Assembly: GCA_949825045.1 (NCBI GenBank)
Contig: OX463813.1
Span: 2,108,001-2,172,000, forward strand
Length of the DNA: 64,000 bases
Origin: Argyresthia goedartella
Lineage: Eukaryota > Arthropoda > Insecta > Lepidoptera > Argyresthiidae
Direction: 5' to 3'
A program made the translations under genes and the position numbers. The notes under the pieces are model-generated. The model saw only the letters and a list, made by a program, of their open reading frames with translations, was not told the origin of the DNA and did not search any database. Position 1 is the stretch's first letter. Every line of letters starts with the position of its first letter. Of the stretch, positions 52,560-64,000 are shown in pieces.

Positions 52560-54272
52560 TATGCTAGTGCAACCGGCTCGGGGTCTCGTAGGATTGATAT
52601 TGGTTACATAAGTTCGGATGTTATTTGTTGTGCAATAAAGAATCTAAAACCGAAAACGTCACCAGGCCCGGACGCTCTTCCGGCTTATGTAATCAAAGGT
52701 TGTATGGATGAATTACTCGGCCCAATAAAGTTTATTTTTAACCTCATCTTGGAACATGGGGATTACCCTCAGGATTGGAAAATATCCCGGGTGTCTCCTA
52801 TTCCCAAGAAAGGATCTAAAACAATGATCGAAAACTACCGCCCAGTGGCAATACTCTGTGCAATGGCGAAAGTGTTCGAGATGGTTCTTCAGGCGGCTTT
52901 ACTACCTCAATGCCTGCCCTACATTACTAGTGCACAGCATGCATTTTTGCCGAAACGATCAGTGACCACGAACCTCGTAACATTAGCCGACATCCTTACT
53001 CGGGAACTAGATGCGGGAAACCAAGTTGACGTCATTTATCTGGACTTCCAGAAAGCATTCTACAGGGTTGATAATGATATCTTGCTACTAAAATTGGGTA
53101 AGATAGGACTGGTACGAAAGCTTCTCAAGCTGTTTTCTAACTATCTAATGGATAGAAGACAGTTTGTGAGGTACGGCCAATTTCTATCCAACCCATACGG
53201 CACCCAGTCGGGTATAAGTCAAGGATCAAACCTTGGCCCCCTTCTTTTTGTGCTATTGATAAACGATCTCCCGGATGTGGTCAGCGACTGCGACATGCTG
53301 CTGTTCGCTGATGATGTAAAACTGGTGAGGGTCGTCAGAAACATGGGGGACGGTGAAATTTTACAGAAAAATCTAGATTTAGTATATAACTGGAGTCTCG
53401 ACAGTCGTCTTTATTTTAATCCAAGCAAATGTGAGATGCTCAGCTTCACTCGATCGAAAGATCCGGTGCTGTGCGACTACTCGCTGGGCGGGTGCAGCGT
53501 GGCGCGCGTGCACGAGGTGCGCGACCTCGGCGTGCTGTTCGACGCGCAGCTCACGTTCCGGCCGCATGTGCAGCAGCTCACCGCTAAGGCGTTCCAGAGG
53601 CTAGGGTTCGTACTGCGTAACGCGGCGCCACTCACACTCGCGGCTACACGCGCTCTGTACGAGGCCTTGGTGAGGAGCATAGTGGAAACGAATGCAGCGG
53701 TCTGGTCTCCGCATGAGCGTAAATATATTCTCATGCTGGAGCAAGTACAGAAACGATTTCTACGCAGTCTCTATAAAAAGGGTCATGGATATTACCCATA
53801 TATGTACCCAACACGATTTCTACAAGGTCATCTGGGGTATGAGTCATTAGAACTGAGAAGGTCAATATCTCTTTTTAATTTTGTAATGAACATACTTAGA
53901 AATAAACTCGACTGTACAGAGCTTCTCCAAAGGTGTTTGCGAATGTTCGTGCCCGACGCATACATGAGGCTGCGGGGTAGTCGCGCTCGCGCACTGCTGG
54001 CAACTCGCGCGTCGCGCACTAACCTTTACCTGTACTCGCCCGTCGCGCAGGCGCAGGCGCTGATCAACTCCGTGCTCGCCGCCTCACCACAGTGTGATAT
54101 ATTCACGAGTGGGATGGCGTGCTTGGTGAGGGAATGTAAGAGAATGACAGAAAGACGAATGCAAGATCTAGATAAGTAAAATATTTTTACCGCCTTTGTA
54201 ACATATTGGTTAATTTAGCTGTAAGGTTACAATTGAAAATTAATAAATGAATGAATGAATGAATAATAATCG
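52560..54272 (+). pseudogene. Jockey-like LINE, 5'-truncated, long intact RT frame
   Basis: Open frame from about 52539, LINE-like from about 52565 (KPKTSPGPDALPAY); first ATG 52704, stop TAA 54177-54179 (491 codons). RT motifs from that ATG: DWKISRVSPIPKKG at 24-37, ENYRPVAIL at 43-51, YLDFQKAF at 112-119 with catalytic D114, SQGSNLGPLLF at 172-182 and FADDVKL at 201-207. A C-terminal domain with YESLELRRSISLF follows. The 3' UTR ends in a (GAAT)n tail at 54245-54272. The endonuclease and RT start are missing through 5' truncation, the usual fate of a new LINE copy. The uninterrupted frame suggests a fairly young insertion. Confidence 0.85.
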
Positions 54273-54299
54273 CGAGCAATACGGGATTCAGGTTGCAGC

Positions 54300-54680
54300 G
54301 AGCGATGCCATCGATACTCAAGCATATGATTGCGGTGCGGGGGATAGGGAAGGGAGAAAATGACAAATTTGAATTTTGTAACGGTCAGCGACGGCAAACT
54401 CTAAATGAACGGTAGTAAGCCAAGTTTTTTAATTGAGTATTGTATTCGTATAAAATTTAGGGACATTTTGGGTCTTATTACAAAAAAAACTCCTGTTGAA
54501 CACTTGTTCAAAAACAAAAATGTAACGGATATGACCTTTCTTTTGAGGTTAAACTATATGTAACATTTTTGTAATAACATGGTAAATCTTTATATTTAAA
54601 AAATGATCCTATTCCGCTCATTTGCCATATCACATTGCTTGCCAGAAATGTATCCTTATCAGCAACACTATCGAGTGATA
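54300..54680 (-). repeat. Unnamed repeat, partner of 48660-48930
   Basis: On the minus strand AAGGATACATTTCTGGCAAG, CCGTTCATTTAGAGTTTGCC and GTCGCTGACCGTTACAAAA follow the order seen at 48700-48840. Non-coding. Confidence 0.5.
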
Positions 54681-55065
54681 TAATAATACAAGATGATTTT
54701 TATTTCTAATTCTGCGAGTTTGATAGCCAGTTTAGAAAAAAATGCATTTTTAAAATAGAATGACCAGTTTTGCTTTTCATTAAAATCGATATCATGGTTC
54801 CTACTATCACAAAATTATATCTATAATTTCGAGAACGGGCAATCCTATATAATCAAACATTGATTAATATAAAAACACAAACCAAACCCTTCTTAATATG
54901 ACCGTTTCAATAAACGACTGTTTTATGTAGAAAAGTTTTTACAGAAACAAATTCAGAAGCAAATACATCAAAAGGTATATTTATAGTTAGGTAAATTTGA
55001 TTATCCTGTACTTGAACGAAATGTTTTATTTCGTTTATTTTTTGCTATGAAGCAGTGAACCGTTG
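54681..55065. other. No gene recognised
   Basis: AT-rich sequence without repeats or frames I can assign. Confidence 0.3.
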
Positions 55066-55485
55066 CTAACTGATTTCATTACTGAAATAGATACAAAGGG
55101 TTTTTTTTTCCAGTCTTATAATAAAAGACGTGCTGAAGTTACCCAAAAGGTTATTAACATTAACAAGTGTTGTCTGAGACGCGATTATTTTTGGGGATTT
55201 ATTAGATTTTAGATTTTTTGCTGTTCTTATCACATTTAATATATTTTTGTTTCTCCTTTCAAGTTGAAGCTGTCTGCACCTGGTCCACTTGAGCGGGGCC
55301 TTTTTGCGTATCCCCTGCACCTTATAATTCAGCCATCCAAACTCCTGCACCAGCTGAAGAGGCGGACTGGATATTCGTATGTCTTCTGTATATTCTGTTT
55401 CAGACTTAGCTAGACTACTCAACGACCCAATCCACTTTTGAGGCATCGCAATTTTGACCATCATACCATGATAAAAATAATTCAA
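55066..55485 (-). other. Unassigned 139-codon ORF
   Basis: ATG at 55483-55485, stop at 55066-55068. Central part is hydrophilic with SPPLQLVQEFGWLNYKVQG, RKKAPLKWTRCRQLQLERRN; the end is lysine/asparagine-rich then hydrophobic. No transposon or enzyme motif recognised. Codon content in the first two thirds looks less AT-biased than the flanks, so it could be an exon of a host gene or a decayed repeat. Splice sites were not convincing. Confidence 0.3.
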
Positions 55486-57169
55486 ATTTAAAACCTATAA
55501 CGGGAAATGGACCGCTGTTCAATCGTTTTGTTTGCGCCTTTCGGTTTGGATACAACCACCTACATAAATTATAAATATTTTACTACCCGCAAATATCTCG
55601 AGCTTGACATATACGGACTGATGTGTGGTGTAAGTCTCTCGTGAAAATAAAATGGTCGTGCTGAATAAATCAAGAGAAATCCGAGTGCTGTAAACAATCA
55701 CAAGTGACCAACTGTAAAGAATTCCTCTTGGACCATCGACCTCGGACACCTCGACGTAAAGGTAACCAACCATTCAGAAAATTGACAAAATAATCCCCCT
55801 TAACCACCGCTATTGCAGTCTATGGTCGTTGTGGGGTTAAGGGCCTGTTGTAAGAAGTCCTATTGAACAGCTATAGCCTCGATACACAAACAAAATATCG
55901 CTCAAATAATCGCACAGGCGCTGTTATTTCCCGAGCGGCGGAAAGTGCATTTGGGGCTTTAGTACACATGAGGCAGTAGACGTTGGTAGATATAATATAC
56001 TTATATGTCACGTGAAAGTATCGATTGTATTTTTTTCTGAGTCTAGTGGCATCCTCACGCTGGCTACAGAGAATGAAATAAACCACTTCCAAACAAGGCG
56101 ATACATCTATCAATATGAGCCAGGTGATCCCGTGTGGTACAAAGCCGGTGGGCGCGGCACTGTAGCGCTCTGGCTTTCCTAGAGTAGCACACCGCGGCCC
56201 AGCATTATAACTAACGGGCTTTCCTGAATACGCACCCCAAAGCAGGACCATACCATACCATAATTAGAACTTAAACATTGTCCTCATTGACAAAAACTGT
56301 ATTTTTTTACATAATTAAGAAAAAATACACGAAAAAAAACCAGCGATTGCAATGATGGATCGCGTTCATAAATATCTAGAACTGAACAATAGGTCCCCAT
56401 TGTACCCAGACAGAGGGTCGCAGGCGATAAATTCTAAATTCTGAATAATCTGAACACCCTTTGTTTATTGCATTGTTTATTCATAAAACAATTGTTACTA
56501 TAATTCAAACGTGATAAGGTTAAACGAGTTTGGGCGCCCGGGCCGCAAATTGAGCTGGGCGTAAATGTGAGGATGATTTCGGAATCACTGAAGCGAGAAT
56601 TAACTATTAATTAAATACGATGTTATTCTCTTAGGGATACGAGAAATTACAGGCCGTGCCAAGTTTTGCTCTCTTTCTCGCATAGAGTAAGGTGGGGTGA
56701 AAGATGACAGCTTGGCGCCATCTGCAACAAGGATTTTGAGGTAACGATCTTTGTGGCTGGGTGGTCGATGTTCTGCATCGCATATCATAAGTCTATTCAA
56801 AGCCCGACCGACGCAAAAAAACGTACTAAAACTTATATTTTGTCCATTATTTCCTAGGTATCTGGGGTCCTATTCCGGTAGACCATTGTCCTCGGTTCAC
56901 TTACTACGACATAATTGTTGGTGCTACCAGTAGCATCATTAGATCAATCGCAACACCAATCAAATTTAAAAATAAACAGAAACATATGGTGTCTTTTCTT
57001 GCGATGTGATTGGTCGGTTTCGAATTTCAATGGCATTGCGACTGATATCAGAAACTTATAGTAAGGCTAAAGTAGCTCGATTATCTATTTCTGAAAGCGA
57101 CTAACATCCTTAATTTTATTTTAATTTTGAAGGATCAGAGCATATTTTAATAGTAGTTTTTGAAGGATT
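55486..57169. other. No gene recognised; two unassigned minus frames
   Basis: Minus frames at 55519-55773 (84 codons) and 55871-56251 (126 codons) have no recognised domain; the latter has a mixed hydrophobic stretch ITWLILIDVSPCLEVVYFIL. The rest is AT-rich. Confidence 0.25.
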
Positions 57170-57420
57170 TGATTGTTCAGTTCAGTTCAGTTCTTTATTG
57201 CCATAAATTACACGTTTATAAAGATCTTATTCTTCTATCTATCTTATTATAAAAACAATAATGAGTCAGTGTAATTTTACTCATAAGAGTGTAGCAACTT
57301 ATTATACAAGGATTTAAATACTAACAAGGTAATTATAATATAATTTACACAGTCACAAAGTCATAAAAGAATAAAAACTACACACGATTATTTGAATTTT
57401 AATATCCTAAATAATGTCAT
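57170..57420 (-). repeat. LINE 3' end fragment with (GAACT)n tail
   Basis: The minus strand reads GGCAATAAAGAACTGAACTG: a polyadenylation-like signal followed by a short pentamer tail, typical for a LINE 3' end. Coding part not recognised. Confidence 0.4.
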
Positions 57421-58638
57421 TTTGTGGAATTCTATTTCGTTATCTTATTATTCATTAATTATAATTATAATATTCATATAAGTCATATGGACACATTTCT
57501 AATAGATATTAGATTGAACTAAATTCGCATGTTTGACTGTTGACATTTCAAAATTTCAATCAGGCAATAACTTTTAGAGCTCAATCTCTGATCGAGCTAA
57601 TCGAGCTAAAGAATGAAAATTTAAATATTTTTAATCTGACTGCCGGCTTCAATAGAAGCCGGAGAATCCCTCCCGGGCAGCCCATCGTTCTCTGGGATGG
57701 GCAACGGGTTACTTTGTTCTGACTGACACTGACACGTGGATTGTACGTGGAGCAATGGTTGAAAAGATTGACGAAGTGTGTGATTAGATGGATAATAAGA
57801 GAGAAGATGTGTGTTGTGTGAATGAGACTAAAAGGACAGGAACAACTACCCATGGCCTTTTTACAGCCTAGTGGTCTGGGGATTCAGAGGCCGCGGCAGG
57901 ATTTAAGGGGTTCAGTAATTGTCCTCTCCTAACGTATGGTACAGTGTGTTAGTGAGTGTGAATGTGTTGATCCAAGAATCCTCAGGGTCAGAATCAGGGT
58001 GGGGCTTATACGACAGGGTTCGAGAGGAGTACTGGGAAAATGTGCTAGAGGTATTAATGAAGTGCGATGCACACGAGCGATTCATAATGCTAGGGGATTT
58101 TAATGCATGCGTGATGCGAAATGGTTATGATCAAGTGCTGGGTGAGTTTGGTGATGAAAGGGTGAACGAGAACGACTTTTTTCACAAAAAGATTTACATG
58201 TATACTGGGCAGAGACAGCAGGAAAGGAGTAAGATTGATTTTATAATTGTTGATGAAAGACTGAGAAACAATGTTGTACAAGATACGAGAGTATGGCGGG
58301 GCGCTAACCTAGGATCGGATAATTTTCTGGTAATAAGCCAGATAAATGATCTGTTAAAACGTTGGCGACATCACCCTGTGATGCCGACAACAGAAACAGA
58401 GTTGGAACGTATAAAAGTAGAGAAATTACGAGAAGAGTGTGTGAAAGTAGAATATAAGAAGAGACTGGCTGAACACATTGAAAATATTAATTTAAAAAAA
58501 AGAGTATGACCTTGATATGGAATAGTTTTGGTCAATAATTAAAAAAGGATTGATAGAGTCTGCAAGAGAAGTATATGGTGTGACCAAAAGAAGGAAAGGA
58601 CAAAGACCAAAACAAGCTGTTTGGTGGGATGATGCAGA

Positions 58639-58884
58639 AAGAATGCTTGACGACCCGAATGGCCGAGTCGGCAGTGACGCTGCCTACGAAGCCAAGGGTC
58701 CCGGGTTCGAGTCCCGGTGGGGGAAAATATTTGTTTGAGGAGAACGGATGTTTGTACCCTAGTCATGGTTGTTTATCTATCTAAGTATAATATTTAAGTA
58801 AGTAAGTATATGTATCGTTGTCTAGTACCCAAGATACAGGGAATCCTAGTTTGGGGCTAGATAAATGTGTGTAAATGGTGTCCA

Positions 58885-58923
<39 letters not shown>

Positions 58924-58928
58924 GAATG
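58639..58928 (+). mobile_element. tRNA-derived SINE with target duplication
   Basis: SINE at 58646-58921: A box TGGCCGAGTCGG, B box GGTTCGAGTCCC, body, then (TTA)n at about 58886-58921. Flanked by AAGAATG (58639-58645 and 58922-58928), a direct target duplication within the RTE-like LINE. The best-preserved copy in the window. Confidence 0.88.
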
Positions 58929-59261
58929 GTGATAAGAAATGGATAAATTAAGAAGAAGAAATGATAAGAAAAAGGCATGGTTTGAATTGTTAGCTACAAA
59001 AGCTTACATGAGAGAAAATGGTGATAAAATAAATGAATAAAATGTGGACAGAGCGATTGAGTAGTACATAGTCTTGAAAAGACTGGTGAAAAAATGTGTG
59101 ACAACCAAGAAATAACAGATAAAAGAGCGATGTGATGAAATGTTTTTTGACAATTTGCGGGCCAACATCAAAATGATTTGGAAATATGTGAAGCATGCCC
59201 GAGAAAAGCCAGAAAAAACTAATTTTAATGTAATTCAAAGTGAAAATGGTGATCTTTTGAA

Positions 59262-59368
59262 TTTTTTTTTTTCAAACTCAAAAGTACTTTATTACTGTAG
59301 ATATTTACATATACTTAGCAAACGTCATTTTTTGCCTCTTCTCTATATTGGACCACTGTGGGAGAAGA
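59262..59368 (-). repeat. Jockey-like LINE 3' tail inserted in the RTE-like LINE
   Basis: CAAACTCAAAAGTACTTTATTACTG and CTTCTCTATATTGGACCAC; 5'-truncated to the last ~105 bases. Confidence 0.55.
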
Positions 59369-60254
59369 ATGAATGAATGAGGAAGAAAAGGTGCGGGATC
59401 GATGGAAGGAATATTTAAAAAAAATAAACGAACGTGAGGGGACTGGATGTGTAGCTATAAGCACAGCCTCCTCACCCCTAATAGATGCCGTACCCGCAGC
59501 TGTCGCTGAAGATACGATATTGACTGAAGTTGAGTATGGAAGTGATAATATGAGCTTGAAAGAAACAGTATGTGCGATGAAAAGTATGAAAACAGGTAAA
59601 GCGGCAGGGTGTGGTAGAGTATCGTAAGAGATTCTGAGGGGAGGAGACGTGCACTGAAGTCCTTGTACGACGACTTCAGTGGATGGGTCAGGATAAACGG
59701 TGCTTACACGGACTGGTTTATCATTAAACGTAGTGTGAGACAGGGCTTTGTAGCATCGCCATGGCTTTTCAATCTGTTCCTGGATAGTTGTTTGGATGAT
59801 TTGTTACTTACTTATCAAGTGTCTCTTATACGCCGATGATCAAATTCTTGCGGATTCGGTAAGCGAGCTGCAGGAGATGGTGACTCTCATGAACGAATCA
59901 TTTAAGAAGAAGGGTATTAAAGTGAATTTCAGTAAAACGAAGGTCATCGTTTTAGAAAAGGATGAAGAATGCTTGATTTTGATTGATGATGAACAAGTGG
60001 AACAATTGAATGAGTTTATATACTTGTTTACAAGAGAAATGTGAGGGTGATATTGAAAGGAGATTGAGTGCGGGCAATAAATCAATGGGGCACTGCACTA
60101 CTTGATGAGTAGCCAAACGGTAACCCAAAAGGCACGTTTGCGATTCATAATGGAGTGTTGAGTCCGACTTGGGACTAAATGTTAGGTATGGCAGAAAAAG
60201 CATTAAGGCAGAATACATACTGTAGAAATGAGGTCTATGTATACATATGCTTAC

Positions 60255-60500
60255 GCCTATTTCCCGGAAGAGGGAATCTGCTAAAAATATCTCGCTTCCT
60301 CAACATCCATAAGTCTCTTCATGCAAGCTCGCCGGTTACGAGTACTTCGTATTTGCCCCTTCACTAACAAATCGCCGATTTGGTATTTATAGGACCTTCT
60401 TGGGTGTCCCCGTCCGGTGGCTCCTTTGACACCCGCTGTATAAATCTGTTTCGTCAATCTCCTTTCATTCATCCTTTCAACGTGACCAAACCATCTAAGC
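60255..60500 (-). pseudogene. RTE-like LINE C-terminus, inverted relative to the main copy
   Basis: The minus strand reads MNERRLTKQIYTAGVKG, RGHPRRSYKYQIGDLL, RSTRNRRACMKRLMDVEEAR, the C-terminal signature of the same type of LINE whose EN/RT lies at 57730-60210 on the other strand. Confidence 0.65.
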
Positions 60501-60737
60501 TGGCCTAATATTATTTTATTAGCAACATTATTATATATTTTTATTGATATTACAAAAGATCCTGATCAATATAGTTTTAAGTTGGAAATGGAAGTTGGGT
60601 AATATTGACGTGTTTTTTCGTGTAGGTCAAACGGTTGGATGGTATATTGTCGCGTCTGGTGTTGAATTCAGAATATTTTCGAATAAATTTACATATTTCG
60701 AGGATATAAATACATGGTAAGGGAAGGAATTTCTGTT

Positions 60738-61143
60738 TTTAGGGTTCCGTACCCAACGGGTAAGAACGGAACCCTATTACTAAGACTTCGCTGTCCGTCC
60801 GTCCGTCCGTCCGTCCGTCCGTCTGTCACCAGGCTGTATCTCAAGAACCTAGCTAGCTAGAGAGTTCAAATTTTCACAGATTATGTATTTCGGTTGCCAC
60901 TATAACAAAAAATACTAAAAAACAGGATAAAATAAATATTTAAGGGGGCTCCCATACAACAATACCACATACAAACTTATGGATGCACCTGGTTACGTAC
61001 ATGGAGTGTGAAAGTAACCGCACCAATTACTTTGTAAACAATATTTTGCGGTGTAAAATCCAAACTATTCACTCCACACCATCGCTTCCATTGAACGGTG
61101 GTACGGAACCCTTCGTACGCGATTTAGACTCGCACTTGACCTG
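60738..61143 (+). repeat. 'agggttccgta' repeat, near full length
   Basis: TTTTTAGGGTTCCGTACCC start, GGAACCCTATTACTAAGAC, (TCCG)n at about 60794-60822, CACCAGGCTGTATCTCA, TTGCCACTATAACA, and the mirrored end GGTACGGAACCCTTCG then GACTCGCACTTGACC. Terminal parts are inverted (AGGGTTCCGTAC against GTACGGAACCCT), so it is a palindromic MITE-like repeat common in Lepidoptera. Confidence 0.7.
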
Positions 61144-61144
61144 T

Positions 61145-61905
61145 TTTTTAAAGCCGATTTTACAACTATCAGTCGATTTGATGTTGACCAATATCCTTAT
61201 GAGTCTTTTTTGAAGGGTGAAAAGCGACGGTACATCCGTGCTATTTCCCCAAAGGATATCGCCATAGCTTAACCATGAGTATGCATATACATAAAAACGG
61301 TACAAGTGCGGTATTTAAATCCGTAGATATTTTGACTTCCCGAAGTGCATACAGAAAACGTGATAATTTTAGTTTCAGTTTGTTTATATGATTTTTCCAA
61401 TAAATATTGTGGTCAATATTCAAGCAAAGTAAATTTTATTCGCTAAATGATGATGATTTTAATGTCATTATATATGAAATTGATCTCTATCGCTGGCTTT
61501 TGATGGGAATTCAATGTCATTCATTATTGTGTCTTATTATGGTTTATCTCTAGATTATGGTCACGTAGCCACTTATCAGTTTAGTCAAGGATAGAGTTCA
61601 GATTATCGTTTACTTCGTTATTGTTTTTAAAGGCAATCTATTGCGCTTCCTTATGGCATTGATGCGTTTACTGATGTACTGCCAGATTGGATGTTTGTTA
61701 TTTCTGCGTTTTTATGATCAATATGTTCTATTCTACAATTTGTTTTCAGTTTTTTAAGTATGATGTAAACCATTTGAGTGATACGCCACGAATTCCCATG
61801 CCGTTGAGTTTATCCAATAATATCTGAAATTGAACTTTATCATATGACTTCTTCATGTCAAGAAATATACCTATTGCGTTTTTTATATTTGTAAAGTATT
61901 TGTAA
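61145..61905 (-). pseudogene. Jockey-like LINE RT fragment
   Basis: 61905-61780: GIFLDMKKSYDKVQFQIL (motif A region) and LNGMGIRGVSLKWF. 61440-61145: NHINKLKLKLSRFLYALRE, then after a frameshift YSWLSYGDILWGNSTDVPS and LFTLQKRLIRILVN. The catalytic FADD block between them is missing or unreadable. Confidence 0.6.
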
Positions 61906-61939
61906 TATATATCCTTACTTATTTAGTATTTACTGCCTT

Positions 61940-62160
61940 TATTTTTTTGGTATTTAATATATTCCTAGGCACCTTGTTTATACTAGTTTGTGCATTGCCT
62001 ACCCTTTTATGATAATATTTCTTTTTATGCCTTGGTTTGCTGGTATTTTTTTTACAGATAAGCTCGCCTTTGTAAACGCTTTTTCTTTGAATGTTAAACT
62101 TTAACTTTAACTTTAACTTTAACTGGCTTACATATATTTTTGTGCAATAAAGAATTATGA
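61940..62160 (+). repeat. LINE 3' UTR fragment (TGTGCAATAAAG type)
   Basis: TTTGCTGGTATTTTTTT, AAGCTCGCCTTTGTAAACG, a (TTAACT)n-like run at 62095-62124 and TTTTTGTGCAATAAAGAA. Same order as 43250-43400. Confidence 0.45.
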
Positions 62161-63870
62161 ATTGGGTAAGACATTTTTGAAGTTCGATGTAAATAGCCGA
62201 ACAGATATACCTACAACAAGTTAACCATGAAAACAAAAGACAGACGAATTGAATGCAAATCGGTATTTTTTCGCCCTTTGGTCCCGCGACTTCATTTCCG
62301 CATTACAAATGGAAGATAAAGCCTTCTTTTTATTGGGCGCTGAGACTTGGGACTTGAGTCGGTATTACATCTTACGACTCCATCAACATCATCCATCTCC
62401 TATCAAATACGCTTTGAACCTTTAAAGTATGTTTAGTTAAACAGGTGTCTAATGAGATGAAAGAGCCTGACAGGCGTCAAGTTGGCTTGGTGGTATTTCA
62501 CCCCTATCCTACCGCTGTACTGCAGAGACTTCTCAGTTAAGGTGGTACGGTGAGGAAAAAAATGGTTTTTTTTTCGAATCCATTTACTCCACGATGAATT
62601 CATCTACAGATTTGATTTTTGGGTTAATGTTTATTACGTATTTGATTAAGATTCTCACTAAAGGCAACCGCGAGTAGATGAAATTTTCTCGATAGAATTT
62701 AATTACGAAAACACCTCCTAACTAATTTCATTGTGGAACTGCGTTCAAAATGTAGATATTACGTATTCGCAGAATCTCCTTAAAAACTTTTTAACAAAAT
62801 AGCGTAGTTTGTTTTTAAACAATTTTTCTGTGATTTAGCGCTACGTTATTACATTTTTTCCCGATTCTCTCCCTCTCACACTGCGGGTCTTTCCGCCTGG
62901 AGTGACGGGGACCTTTGCACGGACTAGGTATCGCCGTAACATTTCGAGCCCTGGACCTGGTTATGAGGCCTAGCAATTTTGAACCTCATGTTATTTTAAA
63001 TTTCAAGACCACTGTGGCACCACAGTGGCGTCACCAGGGCTTAAGTGTAGCTATGGTTTCATTATCGTAGCTTTGTCAAAATATGTGGCGAAATCGAAGT
63101 CGTATGTGTTTATCTTATGCACATTATCGGACGCTCTGTGTTTAGGATGACAGGTTCTACTGTAGGTCGCTGCTATCGCTACTTGGTAGTAGCAGTCATA
63201 AAACACCTCCACCAATCCACACTGAGCCAGAATATGGCTCAATCTTTTTCCTATCCGGGTAAAGGCCTGAGCCCCAGGTGGGGATATTAACGGACTAGGT
63301 ACATATATTTATTATGTGTTCTTGAAAACTCTTTGTAAAATGTCCAAGTCATAACAATAAGTAGGGGCCTACACAAACAGCTTTCCTCCTATTACTCAAT
63401 TTCCGCCTTTCCAAGGCATTGAACTGACAACAATAGATAGAAAAGCAAGAATTTTCATCTCCCTCACACTAAGGGTATAAACGAAAAATTAGGACGTCTA
63501 TTTTTTGCAAACCAATCGACTGCAGGAAATGTATTTTTGGAGAAACAGCGCCGCTGCGATCATTCTGCTGTTGGTGGAGGCTTTTGTTATCCGTGACGGT
63601 TGGTGATTTAGAAAATAGGCCCAGACTAGGCCCATGATGCGGATGGCGAAAAAAGTATTTATACAGATTGAATAAGTAACATATAACTGAATCTGTGTAG
63701 TTAAAATCAATTTTATTTTACGATATATTGTGAGATAAGAATAATAAGCATCTAAAACAAAACAACGACTAAAAATTGAACTATGTAAAATAAATCGCCA
63801 GATCGCTGCCCCTGCCCTAACCTGCTGGCGACGTTACCTCGCTGAATCGCAATGAGAGTAGCACTAGTGC
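62161..63870. other. No gene recognised
   Basis: Moderately AT-rich. GCACGGACTAGGTATCG (62918) and CGGACTAGGTACATAT (63291) are similar. Minus frames at 63051 and 63498 have no domain. Confidence 0.3.
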
Positions 63871-64000
63871 CCAATAATAGTAGTTTATGTGACTGATACA
63901 TATGAAGAGCATTAACACTCGAGTGTGGGTATATGTAACGAGCCGAAGGCGACTTTCATAATAATATCACGCGAGAGTTTGAATGCCTAATTATGTACAG
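63871..64000 (+). mobile_element. Hairpin/TIR element, left part (runs off right edge)
   Basis: AATAGTAGTTTATGTGACTG, GCATTAACACTCGAGTGTG, loop ACGAGCCGAAGGCGAC and CGCGAGAGTTTGAATGCC: the hairpin half of the 447 bp unit; the body lies beyond the window. Confidence 0.65.

Larger units (their letters stand above)
57730..60210 (+). pseudogene. RTE-like LINE (endonuclease + RT), decayed
   Basis: 57750-58509: EN domain pieces with LGDFNA, RSKIDFIIVDERL and GSDNFLV, where the usual catalytic H of SDH is N; the segment before FFHKKIYMYTGQ is shortened. 58510-59260: linker with frameshifts and the SINE. 59373-60045: KSMKTGKAAGC, then a deletion to SGWVRINGAYTDWF and SVRQGFVASPWLFNLFLD, then a frameshift to LLYADDQILADS and KGIKVNFSKTKVIV. 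Several stops, deletions and two inserted repeats (58646-58921; 59262-59368). The C-terminal region is not next in line but lies inverted at 60255-60500. Confidence 0.75.

Noticed and set aside
57919..58509. Intact endonuclease gene
   Set aside because: The frame starts with TTG, lacks the N-terminal EN motifs in phase, has an internal deletion and the catalytic SDH is SDN.

Overview
This is eukaryotic, AT-rich, intron-free-looking DNA made almost entirely of transposable elements. The host is most likely a moth or butterfly. Evidence: a tRNA-derived SINE with a (TTA)n tail; the 'agggttccgta ... tccgtccgtccg' repeat families familiar from lepidopteran genomes; and insect-type BEL/Pao, Ty3/gypsy, RTE-like and Jockey-like elements. 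I recognise no host gene, no true tRNA or rRNA gene, and no CRISPR array.

Layout. 1-1417: 5' end of a BEL/Pao element on the minus strand (gag start, leader, LTR remnant). 1418-8529 and 9124-15808: two near-identical ~7 kb direct repeats (copies A and B). Each holds a LINE 3' end, a SINE, a TA-flanked MITE, an array of hairpin/TIR elements, the end of a LINE ORF2, a very long LTR, and the 5' LTR plus leader of a gypsy element. Copy B runs on into the complete gypsy element.

13.2-37.8 kb is a five-layer nest whose target sites can all be read. (1) A LINE ORF2 tail (13211-13524, resuming at 37695). (2) Into it, with GCAG duplication, a minus-strand gypsy-type element with ~2.2 kb LTRs, now reduced to integrase remnants (35355-37082). 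(3) Into its left LTR, with GTAC duplication, a plus-strand env-bearing gypsy element (15221-34820): gag, a TTTAAAC -1 slippery site, pol, env, polypurine tract, 235 bp LTRs. (4) Into its env, with TACAT duplication, an internally deleted BEL/Pao element (22410-27404, minus). (5) Further along env, with CTTT duplication, a young, apparently intact CsRn1/Kabuki-like gypsy element (27944-33794, minus) with identical 190 bp LTRs.

The most interesting gene is a 77-codon ORF in the env position of that last element (28899-29132, minus). It predicts an N-myristoylation motif, one membrane span and a juxtamembrane basic cluster. This layout resembles reovirus FAST proteins, though only in architecture.

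37.8-64 kb is a mosaic of older repeats: LINE 3' ends, SINEs, MITEs, a 7-unit 125 bp tandem array (40340-41212), a 5'-truncated Jockey-like LINE with a long open RT frame (52560-54272), and a decayed RTE-like LINE carrying a SINE with target duplication (57730-60210). A few ORFs near 55-56 kb are unassigned.
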